DNA of 64,000 bases from Pedococcus cremeus (GCF_900111375.1 NZ_FOHB01000010.1:1-64000), one strand, 5' to 3'. Shown: positions 26,288-35,345, counted from the stretch's first letter. Translations and numbers: made by a program. The notes: generated by a model from the sequence alone, not told the origin.

Positions 26288-27744
26288 TTCTGGACCACCG
26301 CCTCCATCACGGCCTTGGCGATGGGAGCGGCCACCCGGCCACCGTAGGCCTCGTTGCCGACGCTGCCTCCGTCCTCGACCACCACGGCCACCGCGACCTG
26401 GGGGTCGTCGGCGGGCGCGAAGCCGGTGAACCACGCGTGCGGCGCCTGGCCCTTCCCGTGCTGCGCCGTACCGGTCTTGCCCGCGACGCTCACCCCGGCG
26501 ATCTGGGCCGCCTGGCCCGTACCGCTCTGCACAACTGCCTCCATCATCCGGGTGAGCGCACTGGCGTCGTCGGCCGAGACGGCCTGGGACAGCTGCGAGG
26601 GCGTCGCCTCTTCGATCGTGTCGAGGTCCGAGCTGAGGACGCTCTTGACCAGGTAGGGCTTCATGACGATGCCGCGGTTCGCCACGGCCGACGAGATCAT
26701 CGCGACCTGCAGCGGCGTCACGCGTACGTCGTACTGCCCGATCGCCGACTGGGCCAGCTGCGGCTTGTCGAGCTGGGCCGGCACGCTGCTCGGGGTCACC
26801 CGCATCGGGATCGACAGGGTGTCGCCCACGCCGAACTTCGCGGCCTGGGAGCGCAGGGCGTCGCCGCCGAGCTGCATGCCGAGCCACCCGAAGGCGGTGT
26901 TGCAGGAGATCTCGAGGGCGTGCTTCAGCGTGGTCTTGTTGTTCGGTCCGCAGGCCCCCTCGCCCGCGGAGTTGGGCAGGTCGGCGCTGGTCTGGGGCAG
27001 GTCGAGCACGGCCGGACCGGGGATCTGGCTCTCCTCGGTGTACTTGCCGGAGGCCAGGGCGGCGGCGGCCGTGACGATCTTGAACGTCGAGCCCGGCGGG
27101 TAGAGGTTGCCCCCGATGGCCCGGTTCACCATCGGGCGGGTCGGGTCGGCGTTGAGCTTCTTCCAGGCGGCCGCGACCTTCTTGCTGTCGTGGCTGGTCA
27201 GGTCGGCCGGGTCGTAGTCGGGGTGGCTGACCATCGCCAGGATCGCGCCGGTCTTGGGGTCGATGGCGACCACGGCGCCGCGCTGGTTGCCGAGCGCCTT
27301 CTCGGCCGCGGCCTGCGCCTTGGGGTTGATCGTGAGCTCCAGGCTGGCACCGGCGGCCTTGCGCCCGGTCAGCATGTCGGAGACCCGGCGGTAGAACAGC
27401 TTGTCCGACTGCCCGGACAGCAGCGAGTTCTCGGCGCTCTCGAGCCCGCCGCCGGGGCCGTACGTGAAGGAGTAGTAGCCGGTGACGTGGGCGTAGCGGG
27501 GGCCCTGCGGGTAGGTGCGCAGCCACTTCAGCTCGTCGTTGCTGGGCTTCGACAGGGCCACGGGGGTGCCGTCGACGAGGATCTGGCCGCGCTCGCGGGC
27601 GTAGGTCGCCAGCAGGGTGCGCCGGTTGTCGGGGCGCCCCTGGAGCTCCTTGGCCTGGACGTACTGGATCCACGTGGAGGAGACGAGCAGGATCGCGAAG
27701 AGCAGGGCGACGACCCCGGAGAGGCGGCGGATGGGCGCGTTCAC
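26284..27744 (-). CDS. pbpA: Penicillin-binding protein PbpA (class B)
   Basis: A 486-residue class B transpeptidase. N-terminal anchor VVALLFAILLVSSTWIQYV, a dimerisation domain, then the catalytic motifs: S-T-F-K at 219-222 (PPGSTFKIV), SCN in EISCNTAFG, and KTGT in AGKTGTAQ. It cross-links peptidoglycan with the SEDS partner RodA encoded directly upstream. GTG 27744 overlaps the rodA stop. Order rodA-pbpA-pknA-pknB is the usual actinobacterial one. Confidence 0.94.
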   Translation of the reverse strand: MNAPIRRLSGVVALLFAILLVSSTWIQYVQAKELQGRPDNRRTLLATYARERGQILVDGTPVALSKPSNDELKWLRTYPQGPRYAHVTGYYSFTYGPGGGLESAENSLLSGQSDKLFYRRVSDMLTGRKAAGASLELTINPKAQAAAEKALGNQRGAVVAIDPKTGAILAMVSHPDYDPADLTSHDSKKVAAAWKKLNADPTRPMVNRAIGGNLYPPGSTFKIVTAAAALASGKYTEESQIPGPAVLDLPQTSADLPNSAGEGACGPNNKTTLKHALEISCNTAFGWLGMQLGGDALRSQAAKFGVGDTLSIPMRVTPSSVPAQLDKPQLAQSAIGQYDVRVTPLQVAMISSAVANRGIVMKPYLVKSVLSSDLDTIEEATPSQLSQAVSADDASALTRMMEAVVQSGTGQAAQIAGVSVAGKTGTAQHGKGQAPHAWFTGFAPADDPQVAVAVVVEDGGSVGNEAYGGRVAAPIAKAVMEAVVQK

Positions 27745-29123
27745 CGGATCTTCACCACCTCGGTGGCCTCGGCCTGCGCGGCAGCGGCCTGCTCCACCTC
27801 CGGCAGCGGGCGCCGGGCGTGGTCGCTGATGCGCAGCAGCAGCGCGACGAGGGACCAGTTGGCGAGCAGGGAGGAGCCTCCGTAGGAGAGGAACGGCATG
27901 GTCAGGCCTGTCAGCGGGATGACCCGGGTGACACCGCCGACGACGACGAAGCACTGCAGGGCGACCGAGAAGGACAGGCCGGCGGCGAGCAGCTTGCCGA
28001 AGCCGTCCCGCACGCCGAGGGCGGTGCGCATGCCCCGCTCGATGAGCAACAGGTAGAGCATGAACAGCGCGAAGACGCCGAACAGCCCGATCTCCTCGCC
28101 GAAGCTGGGGACGATGAAGTCGGACTCGGCGAAGTAGGTCAGGTCGGGGCGACCCCGCCCGAGCCCGGTGCCCAGGAGGCCGCCGTTGGCCATGCCCATG
28201 AGGCCGCGGGCCAGCTGGTCGGAGACGGCCAGGGCCTCGGGCGAGAAGGTGTGCAGCCACAGCAGCACGCGCTGCTGCACGTGGCCGAAGAGCAGGTAGG
28301 CGACGTAGGCGCCGCCGCTGAACAGCACCATGCCGATCGCGATCCACGAGGTGCGCTCGGTCGCGACGTAGAGCATCGCCACGAAGAGGCCGAAGAACAG
28401 CAGCGAGGAACCGAGGTCCTTCTCGAAGACGAGCACCCCGAGGCTGGCCACCCAGGCGACCAGGATGGGGCCGAGGTCGCGGGCCCGGGGCATCGTGAAG
28501 CCGAGCACCTTGCGGCCCGCCAGCGAGAGCACGTCGCGGGTCTGCACGAGGTAGCCGGCGAAGAAGATGGCCAGCACGATCTTGGCGATCTCACCGGGCT
28601 GGAAGGAGAACGGGCCCAGCCCGATCCAGATGCGCGAGCCGTAGACCTGACGGCCGAGGCCGGGCACGAGCGGCAGCAGGAGCAGCCCGAAGCCCACTGC
28701 GGCAGCGGTGAAGGTGTAGCGGCGCAGGGTGCGGTGGTCCTTGAGGAAGAACAGCACGGCAGCCGCGATGGCCACGGCCAGCGCGCTCCAGGTGAGCTGC
28801 TTCATGGCCAGGCCGTCGGCGACGTCCCTGCCTGCGGCGATGTCGAGGCGGTGGATCATCACCAGCCCCAGCCCGTTGAGCAGCGTCACGATCGGCAGCA
28901 GCAGCGGGTCGGCGTACGACGCCCGCCAGCGCAGCAGCAGGTGGAACGCCAGGGAGATGACGAGCAGGCCGGTGCCGTGGGCGAGCAGCCCTGGCGGGAA
29001 GGTGCCCTGGGTGGCGAGGCCGACGTTGAGGTACGCCAGCACGACGATGCCGACGGCCAGCAGCAGCAGGACCAGCTCGACGTTGCGGCCCTTGCGCGGC
29101 GGGAGCGAGGAGACCGTCGTCAT
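27741..29123 (-). CDS. rodA: SEDS peptidoglycan polymerase RodA/FtsW-like
   Basis: A 460-residue protein with at least ten membrane helices of the SEDS family, ending with the signature GLTMPFLSYGGSSLLANW and FQPGEIAKI. It polymerises lipid II into glycan strands together with its class B PBP partner. ATG 29123 overlaps the pstP stop (ATGA). The N-terminus carries extra helices before the usual SEDS core, as in actinobacterial members at this locus. Elongation rather than septation is inferred from position. Confidence 0.94.
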   Translation of the reverse strand: MTTVSSLPPRKGRNVELVLLLLAVGIVVLAYLNVGLATQGTFPPGLLAHGTGLLVISLAFHLLLRWRASYADPLLLPIVTLLNGLGLVMIHRLDIAAGRDVADGLAMKQLTWSALAVAIAAAVLFFLKDHRTLRRYTFTAAAVGFGLLLLPLVPGLGRQVYGSRIWIGLGPFSFQPGEIAKIVLAIFFAGYLVQTRDVLSLAGRKVLGFTMPRARDLGPILVAWVASLGVLVFEKDLGSSLLFFGLFVAMLYVATERTSWIAIGMVLFSGGAYVAYLLFGHVQQRVLLWLHTFSPEALAVSDQLARGLMGMANGGLLGTGLGRGRPDLTYFAESDFIVPSFGEEIGLFGVFALFMLYLLLIERGMRTALGVRDGFGKLLAAGLSFSVALQCFVVVGGVTRVIPLTGLTMPFLSYGGSSLLANWSLVALLLRISDHARRPLPEVEQAAAAQAEATEVVKIR

Positions 29124-30490
29124 GGTTTGGGTGTCGCGCTGGTCGGACTGGTGGTCGGAGCTGTCGTGGGGGCTGTTGTGGGAGCCGTGGTGGGGCTGGT
29201 GGTCGGGGTCGACGCCGCGGTGTCGTCGACCCCGCAGGTCCCGCCCGCCGCCTTGCGGGAGACGCAGCGGACGGCCTCCTCACGCAGGCGGTCGACCCGC
29301 TGCTCGGCGTCCGCGAGGGAGCTGGTGGTGATCGTGTTCTGCACCTGGGTGCGGTAGAAGTCGGGCAGGTCCTCGGTGGAGATCGCCGACGTCCGCTCGA
29401 CCGTGCTGAGCCGGATCGGGCCGAGGTCCTGGGAGACGCCCCGGAAGATGGCCACCTGGCCGTCCTCGACGCCGACGTAGAACTGGCGCTGCACCCAGTA
29501 CCACCCGGCATACGCGCCACCGCCGAGCACGACGAGCACGAGCAGCAGGGCCAGGCCACGACGCAGCCACTTCGTCGGGCCGGAGCGCGGCCCCTCCTCG
29601 GCGAGGGTGACCTCGTCATCGTCGTCGGTGGCGCCGGTCGCCTCGCGGGAGAGTGCGGCGGCCTTGGCCGCAGGAGTGACGGGCACCGGGCGGGTGCCCT
29701 TCTTGCTGGTGCGCTGGGCCGCGGCGCCGACCACCTGGGGGACGGTGGAGGGTGCCGGCCCGCTGTCGAGGTCGACGACGTCGGCCACCACCACGGTGAC
29801 GTTGTCGGGGGCGCCGGCGCGCAGGGCCAGCTCGACGAGGCGGTCGGCCGTGGGGCCGACCTTGTTGCCGGCCGCGAGCACCTCCTCGATGGTGTCGCGG
29901 GCGACGAAGCCGGAGAGGCCGTCGGAGCACAGCAGGAACCGGTCGCCGGGGCGCACCTCGCGGACCATGAGGTCGGGCTCGTCGTCATGGGCGCCGGTCA
30001 GCACCCGGGTGACGAGGGAGCGCTGGGGGTGGCTGTCGGCCTCCTCCTCGGTGATGCGGCCGTCGTCGACGAGCGACTGCACGAAGGAGTGGTCGTGGGT
30101 GATCTGCGAGAACGTGCCGCCGCGCAGCAGGTAGGCGCGGGAGTCGCCGATGTGGGCGAGGGCCACCTTGTTGCCGGCGCGCAGCAGGGCCGTGACGGTC
30201 GTGCCCATCCCCTGCAGTTCGGGGGTGTGCTCGACCTGCGACTGGATCTCGGCGTTCGCCGCGGCGAGCGTGCGCACGAGGTGGTCGGTGACGTCGTCGC
30301 CGCCGTGGCTCTCGCCGTCGAGCGAGACCATCCGGCCGATGGCGATGGAGCTGGCGATGTCACCGCCGGCGTGGCCCCCCATGCCGTCGGCGACGACGAG
30401 GAGGTGCGGGCCGGCATACCCGGAGTCCTGGTTCTCCGAACGGACCAGCCCCACGTCGGAGCGGGCAGCGTAGTCGAGCGCGATCTTCAC
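29120..30490 (-). CDS. pstP: PP2C-type Ser/Thr phosphatase PstP
   Basis: A 456-residue membrane phosphatase. The PP2C domain (first ~235 residues) has the metal-binding motifs RSENQDSG, VADGMGGHAGGD, HIGDSRAYL and LLCSDGLSGFV plus APDNVTVVV. A membrane helix (GLALLLVLVVLGGGAYAGWYW) precedes an outer domain and a C-terminal run of Pro-Thr-Thr repeats. It reverses phosphorylation by PknA/PknB. GTG 30490 has GAGG about ten bases upstream, inside the end of fhaB. Confidence 0.94.
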   Translation of the reverse strand: MKIALDYAARSDVGLVRSENQDSGYAGPHLLVVADGMGGHAGGDIASSIAIGRMVSLDGESHGGDDVTDHLVRTLAAANAEIQSQVEHTPELQGMGTTVTALLRAGNKVALAHIGDSRAYLLRGGTFSQITHDHSFVQSLVDDGRITEEEADSHPQRSLVTRVLTGAHDDEPDLMVREVRPGDRFLLCSDGLSGFVARDTIEEVLAAGNKVGPTADRLVELALRAGAPDNVTVVVADVVDLDSGPAPSTVPQVVGAAAQRTSKKGTRPVPVTPAAKAAALSREATGATDDDDEVTLAEEGPRSGPTKWLRRGLALLLVLVVLGGGAYAGWYWVQRQFYVGVEDGQVAIFRGVSQDLGPIRLSTVERTSAISTEDLPDFYRTQVQNTITTSSLADAEQRVDRLREEAVRCVSRKAAGGTCGVDDTAASTPTTSPTTAPTTAPTTAPTTSPTSATPKP

Positions 30491-30504
30491 GGGAGTCGGC
30501 CTCG

Positions 30505-31002
30505 TCAGTTCCGCAGCTCGACCACGGTCTTGCCCACGCGCAGCACGGTGCCGACCTCGACCGGGACCGGCGCGGTGAGGCGCTGGGAGCCCAGGAACGT
30601 GCCGTTGGTGGACCCGAGGTCCTCGACGAACCACTGGCCCTCGCGCTCGTAGATCCGGGCGTGCCGGCCGGAGGCGAAGTCGTCGTCGAGCACGAGGGCG
30701 CACTCGGGGTTGCGGCCGATCAGGGTGCCGGACTCGCGCAGCCGCAGGCTGGTGCCCGCGAGCGGGCCCTCGGTGACGGTGAGGGACTGGGGCACCCGGC
30801 GGCCGCGGCTCGGCTTCTTCGCCGGAGCCGGCTTGGGCTTCTTGGCGCGAGCCGCACGGTCACCGGAGCGGCGGCCGGGCAGGCGGCTGACGACGCGGGT
30901 GCCGTAGAGGTCGCCTCGGAGCACGCCGACGACGCTGAAGACGAAGACCCACAGGAGGACGAGGAGACCCAGGCGGATGATCGTGAGGGTGAGTTCACTC
31001 AT
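30505..31002 (-). CDS. fhaB: FHA domain protein FhaB
   Basis: A 165-residue protein: a membrane helix (LGLLVLLWVFVFSVVGVL), a basic linker rich in Lys/Pro/Arg, then an FHA domain with the phosphothreonine-binding residues in LIGRNPECALVL, SGRHARIY and STNGTFL. FhaB binds phosphorylated division proteins in mycobacteria. It follows fhaA after nine bases in the same operon. The outermost N-terminus is the membrane segment, so the FHA domain lies in the cytoplasm. Confidence 0.93.
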   Translation of the reverse strand: MSELTLTIIRLGLLVLLWVFVFSVVGVLRGDLYGTRVVSRLPGRRSGDRAARAKKPKPAPAKKPSRGRRVPQSLTVTEGPLAGTSLRLRESGTLIGRNPECALVLDDDFASGRHARIYEREGQWFVEDLGSTNGTFLGSQRLTAPVPVEVGTVLRVGKTVVELRN

Positions 31003-31011
31003 GCCGGGCGA

Positions 31012-31824
31012 TCACCGCCGACCGGCGCGGTAGGTGACAGTGGTACGCCCGACGGTGATCCGGTCCCCGTCCGCCAGGCGGTGGCTGCTGACGCGCTCGC
31101 TGTTGACGAACGTGCCGTTCGTCGAGTTCAGGTCGCGGATGCTCGCGACCAGGTGCGGGCCGTCGGTGGTGACCCGGATCTCGCTGTGGCGGCGCGAGAT
31201 GCCCGGGTCGTCGAGCACGATGTCGGCGCTGTTGTCGCGGCCGAGCACGGTCATGGCGCCCATCAGCGGGTAGCGCTCGCCGTCGACGTCGAGCCACGGC
31301 CGGTCGGCCGGGTTGACCCGGCGCGCGGGCGGCGGCGTCGCGGGCGCCTGCAGCTGGGTCGCCTCGACCGCGTCGTCGGCAGGGGTATGCCGCGGGGCCG
31401 GCTGCGGGGGCGCCGGCCGGTCCACGGGGCGGCTGAGGCCGGTGTTGCCGGTGTGCCGGGCGGTCGAGGTGCGCAGGCGGAAGACGCCGGTCTCGAGCTC
31501 GTCGGACGGGGAGAACAGGACCTGCAGCGGGCCGCCGGGCTGGTAGCGCTGGGACTCGGCGTGCTCCTGGGCCGCGGCGATGAGCTCCTTCTCGAGCTCC
31601 GCGTCGTAGGCGGAGAGCCGCTCGTAGTCGGTCTCGCTGAGCTCGACGGTGTAGAGGTTCGGCACGAAGGTGCGGCCGTGGCCCACCACGGCGGCACGGT
31701 CGTCCATGGCCCGGCGGATCGCGCTGGCGATCTCCACCGGCTGCACCTCCGACTTGAAGGCACGCGCGAAGGCACCGTTGACGGCACGCTCGAGGCGTTG
31801 CTCAACCCGGTCGAACAGTCCCAC
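31012..31824 (-). CDS. fhaA: FHA domain protein FhaA
   Basis: A 270-residue cytoplasmic protein. The N-terminal DUF3662 domain (GLFDRVEQRLERAVNGAFARAF in two parts, EIASAIRRAMDDRA) is followed by a Pro/Ala linker and an FHA domain (MTVLGRDNSADIVL, GISRRHSEI, STNGTFVNS). In mycobacteria FhaA binds the phosphorylated MviN pseudokinase domain and PbpA to control peptidoglycan synthesis. GTG 31824 follows AAGGGAGG. It is the first gene of the operon running through fhaB-pstP-rodA-pbpA-pknA-pknB. Confidence 0.93.
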   Translation of the reverse strand: MGLFDRVEQRLERAVNGAFARAFKSEVQPVEIASAIRRAMDDRAAVVGHGRTFVPNLYTVELSETDYERLSAYDAELEKELIAAAQEHAESQRYQPGGPLQVLFSPSDELETGVFRLRTSTARHTGNTGLSRPVDRPAPPQPAPRHTPADDAVEATQLQAPATPPPARRVNPADRPWLDVDGERYPLMGAMTVLGRDNSADIVLDDPGISRRHSEIRVTTDGPHLVASIRDLNSTNGTFVNSERVSSHRLADGDRITVGRTTVTYRAGRR

Positions 31825-32033
31825 TGCTCGGCCTCCCTTCGCTGACGGACGACCCGATGGTAACGGCCGAAACTGATGATGGTGCTATCGGCGAGGCGCC
31901 CCGGAGGTGAGGCGCGCCGCAGCCGGTCATGGGCGGCGACCGGTGTGGCGGGTGGGCCGCTCTCGTGCGTGGCGGGTGCGCGTGGGGCCAGTTTGGTGAT
32001 CTGGACGGCTGTGCCCCACAATGGGGCGTCCAC

Positions 32034-32116
32034 GCGCAAGTGGCGGAACGGCAGACGCGCTGCGTTCAGGTCGCAGTGTCCGAAAGGGCGTGGGGGTTCA
32101 AATCCCCCCTTGCGCA
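32034..32116 (+). tRNA. tRNA-Leu (CAG)
   Basis: An 83-base class II tRNA. Acceptor arms GCGCAAG and CTTGCGC pair fully, with discriminator A; the anticodon stem CTGCG/CGCAG holds loop TTCAGGT with anticodon CAG; a variable arm (GTGTCCGAAAGGGCGT region) and T arm GGGGG TTCAAAT CCCCC follow. CCA is not encoded. It stands at the end of the pknB block as leuT does in mycobacteria. Confidence 0.95.
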
Positions 32117-32263
32117 CGCGAAATCGATGGGCCCCGAACCTCACGGTTCGGGGCCCATCGTGCGTTTGGTGAGCGGGGCCCACCGATTTCGCGTCTACAA
32201 CGGAACGTGGGAACCGTCGCTCGGTGTGAGCGACCGAGCGTCGGCTCCCCCTTGCGCACGCGA
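32105..32263. repeat. Repeat of the tRNA-Leu 3' end and inverted repeats
   Basis: CCCCCTTGCGCACGCGA at 32105-32121, covering the tRNA 3' end, recurs exactly at 32247-32263. Between them, 32117-32136 has an inverted copy with one mismatch at 32174-32193. A tRNA 3' end as direct repeat is the usual product of integration by a tRNA-targeting integrase. No integrase lies in between; the 140-bp spacing suggests a scar or remnant of a lost element. Confidence 0.55.
32125..32160 (+). terminator. Terminator of tRNA-Leu
   Basis: CGATGGGCCCCGAACC and GGTTCGGGGCCCATCG form a perfect 16-bp stem with a TCAC loop nine bases after the tRNA, followed by TGCGTTTGG. It would end the tRNA transcript. Confidence 0.85.
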
Positions 32264-32467
32264 GGAACGAGCCGCAACGACGGCACCGGCCCGGCACCGG
32301 CGGCTCCCGCCGTGACCCTGCCCGCGGCATACCGGCTCTGTGGTGGATCGCCGACCCCAGGACGTCCGTGATCCGCCACGCCCCGAGCCCTCCCCTGGAC
32401 GGTCTCCGTTGCCGTGACACCGGGCACACGGGGCATACCGGGCGTGGTTTCGGGGAAGGGAGGAGGC
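32164..32467. other. Gene-free stretch before the ion channel gene
   Basis: No gene is supported here. It contains the inverted and direct copies of the tRNA-flanking sequence and an 8-bp hairpin CGCTCGGT/ACCGAGCG at 32218-32240. The last 40 bases hold the leader and the ribosome binding site GGGAGGAGG of the following gene. I see no clear promoter boxes. Confidence 0.5.
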
Positions 32468-33556
32468 ATGGCAGTCAGCGGGGCGGCTCTGGTCGCGTAC
32501 TCGGCGGGCACGGCTCTTGTGCTGCTGGTGATCGCCGACGTGTTCCTCACGGTGCTCTTCCCCGCCAGCGGCCGTGGGCCGGTCCGGCGACCGTTGTCGC
32601 GGTGGACGTGGCGCTGCTTCGCCGTGCTGGGACGCCGGATGGCGTCGCCGCGTCGCCGCCAGTTCCTGGCCTACAGCGGTCCGGTGCAGATCGCCGTGAC
32701 GATCGTGGTGTGGGTCAGCCTGCTCGTCTTCGGGTGGGCGCTGGTGTTCCAGCCGGCTCTGGGTGCCGGTATCGACGCTGCGCAGGGGCCCACGAGCAAG
32801 AGCTTCGCGACGGCGTTGTACTACAGCGGCTTCAGCATCACGACCCTCGGCACCGGCGACGTCGTCCCGACTACGGGCGCCTACCGGTTGCTCACCGTCC
32901 TGGAGGCCGGTCTGGGGTTCAGCGTCTTCACGATGGTGCTGACGTACTTCCTGTCGATCTACAGCGCGCTGGTGTCGCGCAAGAGCTTCGCGGCGTCCCT
33001 GCACCACCGGACGTTCGGCTCGGGCCTTCCGGTGCAGCTGCTCGTGGGGCTGGCGGACGACGGCGAGCTGTCGGGCGCGAGGCACGAGCTGTCGAAGTTC
33101 GCGGAGTTCCTGACGCACACCTCGGAGACGCACCGGTCGTACCCCGTGCTGCGGTACTTCCACTTCCGGCACCACCGCTACGCGTTGCCCCGGCTGCTGC
33201 TCATTGCGCTCGATGGTGCCGCCCTGGTGCGGTGCTGTCTCGACGCCGACCGCTACCGCGGTCTCATCCGATCCTCGGGCACCTACCAGCTGGCCGCCGC
33301 AGGGCTTGAGACCTTGGAGGAGCTTGTGCCCCGCGCTCACCCGGAGCCGGCTGATGCGGCGGCTGCGGACCAGTGGTGTGGGCGGTTCCGACACTGCGTC
33401 GACGTGCTGCGCACGGCCGGCGTCACCGTCGTCCAGGACGTCGACCGCGGGGCCGCGGAGTACGTCGCCCTGCGCGAGCGCTGGGACGCACCCCTGCGAG
33501 CCCTGAGCGACGAGATGCTCTACGACTGGGAGGAGATCGACGTGATGCAGCCATGA
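32468..33556 (+). CDS. Potassium-channel-like two-pore-helix membrane protein
   Basis: A 362-residue protein with four hydrophobic segments in the first 180 residues: an N-terminal helix, VQIAVTIVVWVSLLVFGWAL, then a pore loop SITTLGTGDVVP and a following helix FSVFTMVLTYFLSIY. TLGTGD is a variant of the potassium selectivity filter TVGYGD, so ion selectivity may differ. The C-terminal half is a soluble helical domain with His-rich RYFHFRHHRY. ATG 32468 follows GGGAGGAGG. Its stop overlaps the ATG of the DUF2254 gene (ATGA), so the two are probably functional partners. Confidence 0.75.
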   Translation: MAVSGAALVAYSAGTALVLLVIADVFLTVLFPASGRGPVRRPLSRWTWRCFAVLGRRMASPRRRQFLAYSGPVQIAVTIVVWVSLLVFGWALVFQPALGAGIDAAQGPTSKSFATALYYSGFSITTLGTGDVVPTTGAYRLLTVLEAGLGFSVFTMVLTYFLSIYSALVSRKSFAASLHHRTFGSGLPVQLLVGLADDGELSGARHELSKFAEFLTHTSETHRSYPVLRYFHFRHHRYALPRLLLIALDGAALVRCCLDADRYRGLIRSSGTYQLAAAGLETLEELVPRAHPEPADAAAADQWCGRFRHCVDVLRTAGVTVVQDVDRGAAEYVALRERWDAPLRALSDEMLYDWEEIDVMQP

Positions 33557-34920
33557 GCAAGCGTGAGACGGGACGCCCCCTGGCCTCTCGGGGATGGCAC
33601 AACGTGGTCCTTATACGCCGAGCGTTCCGCGAGTTCGCGCTCGTGCCGACCTTGGTGGTGCTGGCGTTCGTGGCGTTGGCTGTGGTCTCGATCATCGCCG
33701 ACGAGGGACACGTGCCGGCCCTGCACGGAGTGCGGCAGGCGACAGGCCACGTCATCGGCAACAAGTCGGCGTCCACGGCGCTCCAGGCAATTGCCACTGG
33801 GCTGCTCACTGTCACGTCCATCACCTTCTCGGTGCTGCTGCTCGCCGCCCAGCAGACCGCGTCGAACCTCTCCCCTGTCGTCTTCGACCAGTTCGTCCGC
33901 CGTCGGATCAACCAGGTGCTGCTGGGCTTCTTCGTGGGCCTGTGCGTCTTTGCCTACCTGGTCATGGCGGCGCAGACGAGCACGCCACCGGTGGTGGGTG
34001 CGGCCATCGCCACCCTGCTCACCGTGGTGGCGATGGTGCTGCTGCTGGTGCTCATCTACGTGACCGTCGACCAGATGCGGCCGGCGAACGTCCTGCGCCA
34101 GATCCACCGCCAGACCCTCAAGGCTCGGCGCCTGCAGGCACCCCTGCGCTGCTGCACCCTGCGCACGCCCCGCCGCACGACTGGCGTGACGGCGAGGTAC
34201 CGCTCGGACCAGACCGGGTTCGTCACCGGCATCGACATCCAGAGCCTGGCCCGGGCCCTCGAGCGCGCCCCCCGGGCGGAGATCCGTCTCGGGGTGACGC
34301 TCGGCCAGGCCGTGACGTACGGCGACGTCATCGCCACGGTGTACGACGATGACGAGGGTGTCGCCCGTTCGCTCGCCCACGACATCCGTGCCGGCATCCT
34401 GCTCGACCAGTGGCGCGACATCTCCCGCGACGCCACCACCGGCGTCGCAGAAATCACCAACATCGCCTGGACCAGCGGGTCGACGTCGAAGCACAGCCCC
34501 CAGGTGGCCCGTCAGGGCCTGGACATCCTCAAGGACCTCACGGCCCGGCGCCTCGACGAGGACGACGCCGACGGCCACGACGCCGATCCGCCGCTCAGCG
34601 TGGTCTACCCAGACACCTACCTCGACCAGCTGCTGGACTCGATCTACGGCTTGCTGGTGGTCGCCCACGAGTCGCACCAGCACCTCACCGCAGCGCACGT
34701 GCTGGACGCCTACCGCGCCCTTCTGCCGCAGGCTCCGCCTGACGTGCGTCACCGGGTGCTCGCCGATCTCGCGCGGGGTCGGGTCCTGCTCGACCAGCTA
34801 CCGACGTCGGCCATGCTGGACGACGCGCGAGCGGCGCTGGAGCGCACCGTCGCCGACCTGCACCGCAGGACGTCCGTGGGCGAGGAGGGGACCCGAGAAG
34901 TCGCTGGGACCCCTCTCTGA
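33553..34920 (+). CDS. DUF2254 family membrane protein
   Basis: A 455-residue protein with four membrane helices in the first ~180 residues (TLVVLAFVALAVVSIIAD, LQAIATGLLTVTSITFSVLLL, INQVLLGFFVGLCVFAYLVM, and one more) and a soluble C-terminal region with a TGFVTGIDIQSL motif, all as in DUF2254. The family has no established function; predicted membrane transport or ion-related roles have been suggested. ATG 33553 overlaps the channel gene stop. Nothing in the sequence shows a catalytic site. Confidence 0.85.
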   Translation: MSKRETGRPLASRGWHNVVLIRRAFREFALVPTLVVLAFVALAVVSIIADEGHVPALHGVRQATGHVIGNKSASTALQAIATGLLTVTSITFSVLLLAAQQTASNLSPVVFDQFVRRRINQVLLGFFVGLCVFAYLVMAAQTSTPPVVGAAIATLLTVVAMVLLLVLIYVTVDQMRPANVLRQIHRQTLKARRLQAPLRCCTLRTPRRTTGVTARYRSDQTGFVTGIDIQSLARALERAPRAEIRLGVTLGQAVTYGDVIATVYDDDEGVARSLAHDIRAGILLDQWRDISRDATTGVAEITNIAWTSGSTSKHSPQVARQGLDILKDLTARRLDEDDADGHDADPPLSVVYPDTYLDQLLDSIYGLLVVAHESHQHLTAAHVLDAYRALLPQAPPDVRHRVLADLARGRVLLDQLPTSAMLDDARAALERTVADLHRRTSVGEEGTREVAGTPL

Positions 34921-34994
34921 CCAGCGGTTCTCCCCCCGCCGCTAGCGTGACGGCCGAGGGGCATCGGCCCACCGCACCGAACACGGGAGGCACC

Positions 34995-35176
34995 ATGGCT
35001 GCGAAGTTCCGCGTCACCCACCAGCCGGCAAGAGCTACCACTTCACCCTGGTCGCGACGAACGGTCAGGTGATCGCGTCGAGCGAGCACTGCGAGTCGCA
35101 CCGGACCTGTCTGGCCGGCATCGAGAGCGTGCGGAAGAACGCGCCGGGCGCCGAGCTGGAGGACTCCAGCAGCTGA
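34995..35176 (+). pseudogene. YegP/DUF1508-like protein, frameshifted
   Basis: ATG 34995, after GGGAGGCACC, starts MAAKFRVTHQP; the reading then needs a shift of one base near 35027 (CAGCCGGCAAG) to continue GKSYHFTLVATNGQVIASSE, HRTCLAGIESVRKNAP and a TGA at 35174. The second part is the YegP/DUF1508 fold of small stress-related proteins. The total length is 182 bases, one short of 61 codons, so a single missing base explains it. It is either a recent mutation or a sequencing error in a G/C run. Confidence 0.75.
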
Positions 35177-35196
35177 CGGCGTCCACGACTCGCAAC

Positions 35197-35224
35197 GGGC
35201 CCGGGTGCACCCGCACCTGGGCCC
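35197..35224 (+). terminator. Hairpin after the YegP-like gene
   Basis: GGGCCCGGGTGC pairs with GCACCTGGGCCC (one G-T pair) around a four-base loop, 20 bases past the stop. It probably ends the transcript of the YegP-like gene, which suggests the gene was an independent unit. Confidence 0.6.
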
Positions 35225-35345
35225 GCGGCACACCGGGGAGAGTCGTGGAAGGAAAGGTCGACGCTGATGTCGATAACGGCGCGACGGCTCCGTCCCTGGG
35301 GTGATGGCGGCCAGAATGGCAGCCACGGACCTACAGGAGAACACC

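Noticed and set aside
29130-29215. Short repeats at the end of pstP as a CRISPR array
   Set aside because: They are in-frame Pro-Thr-Thr codon repeats of the PstP C-terminus, without spacers.
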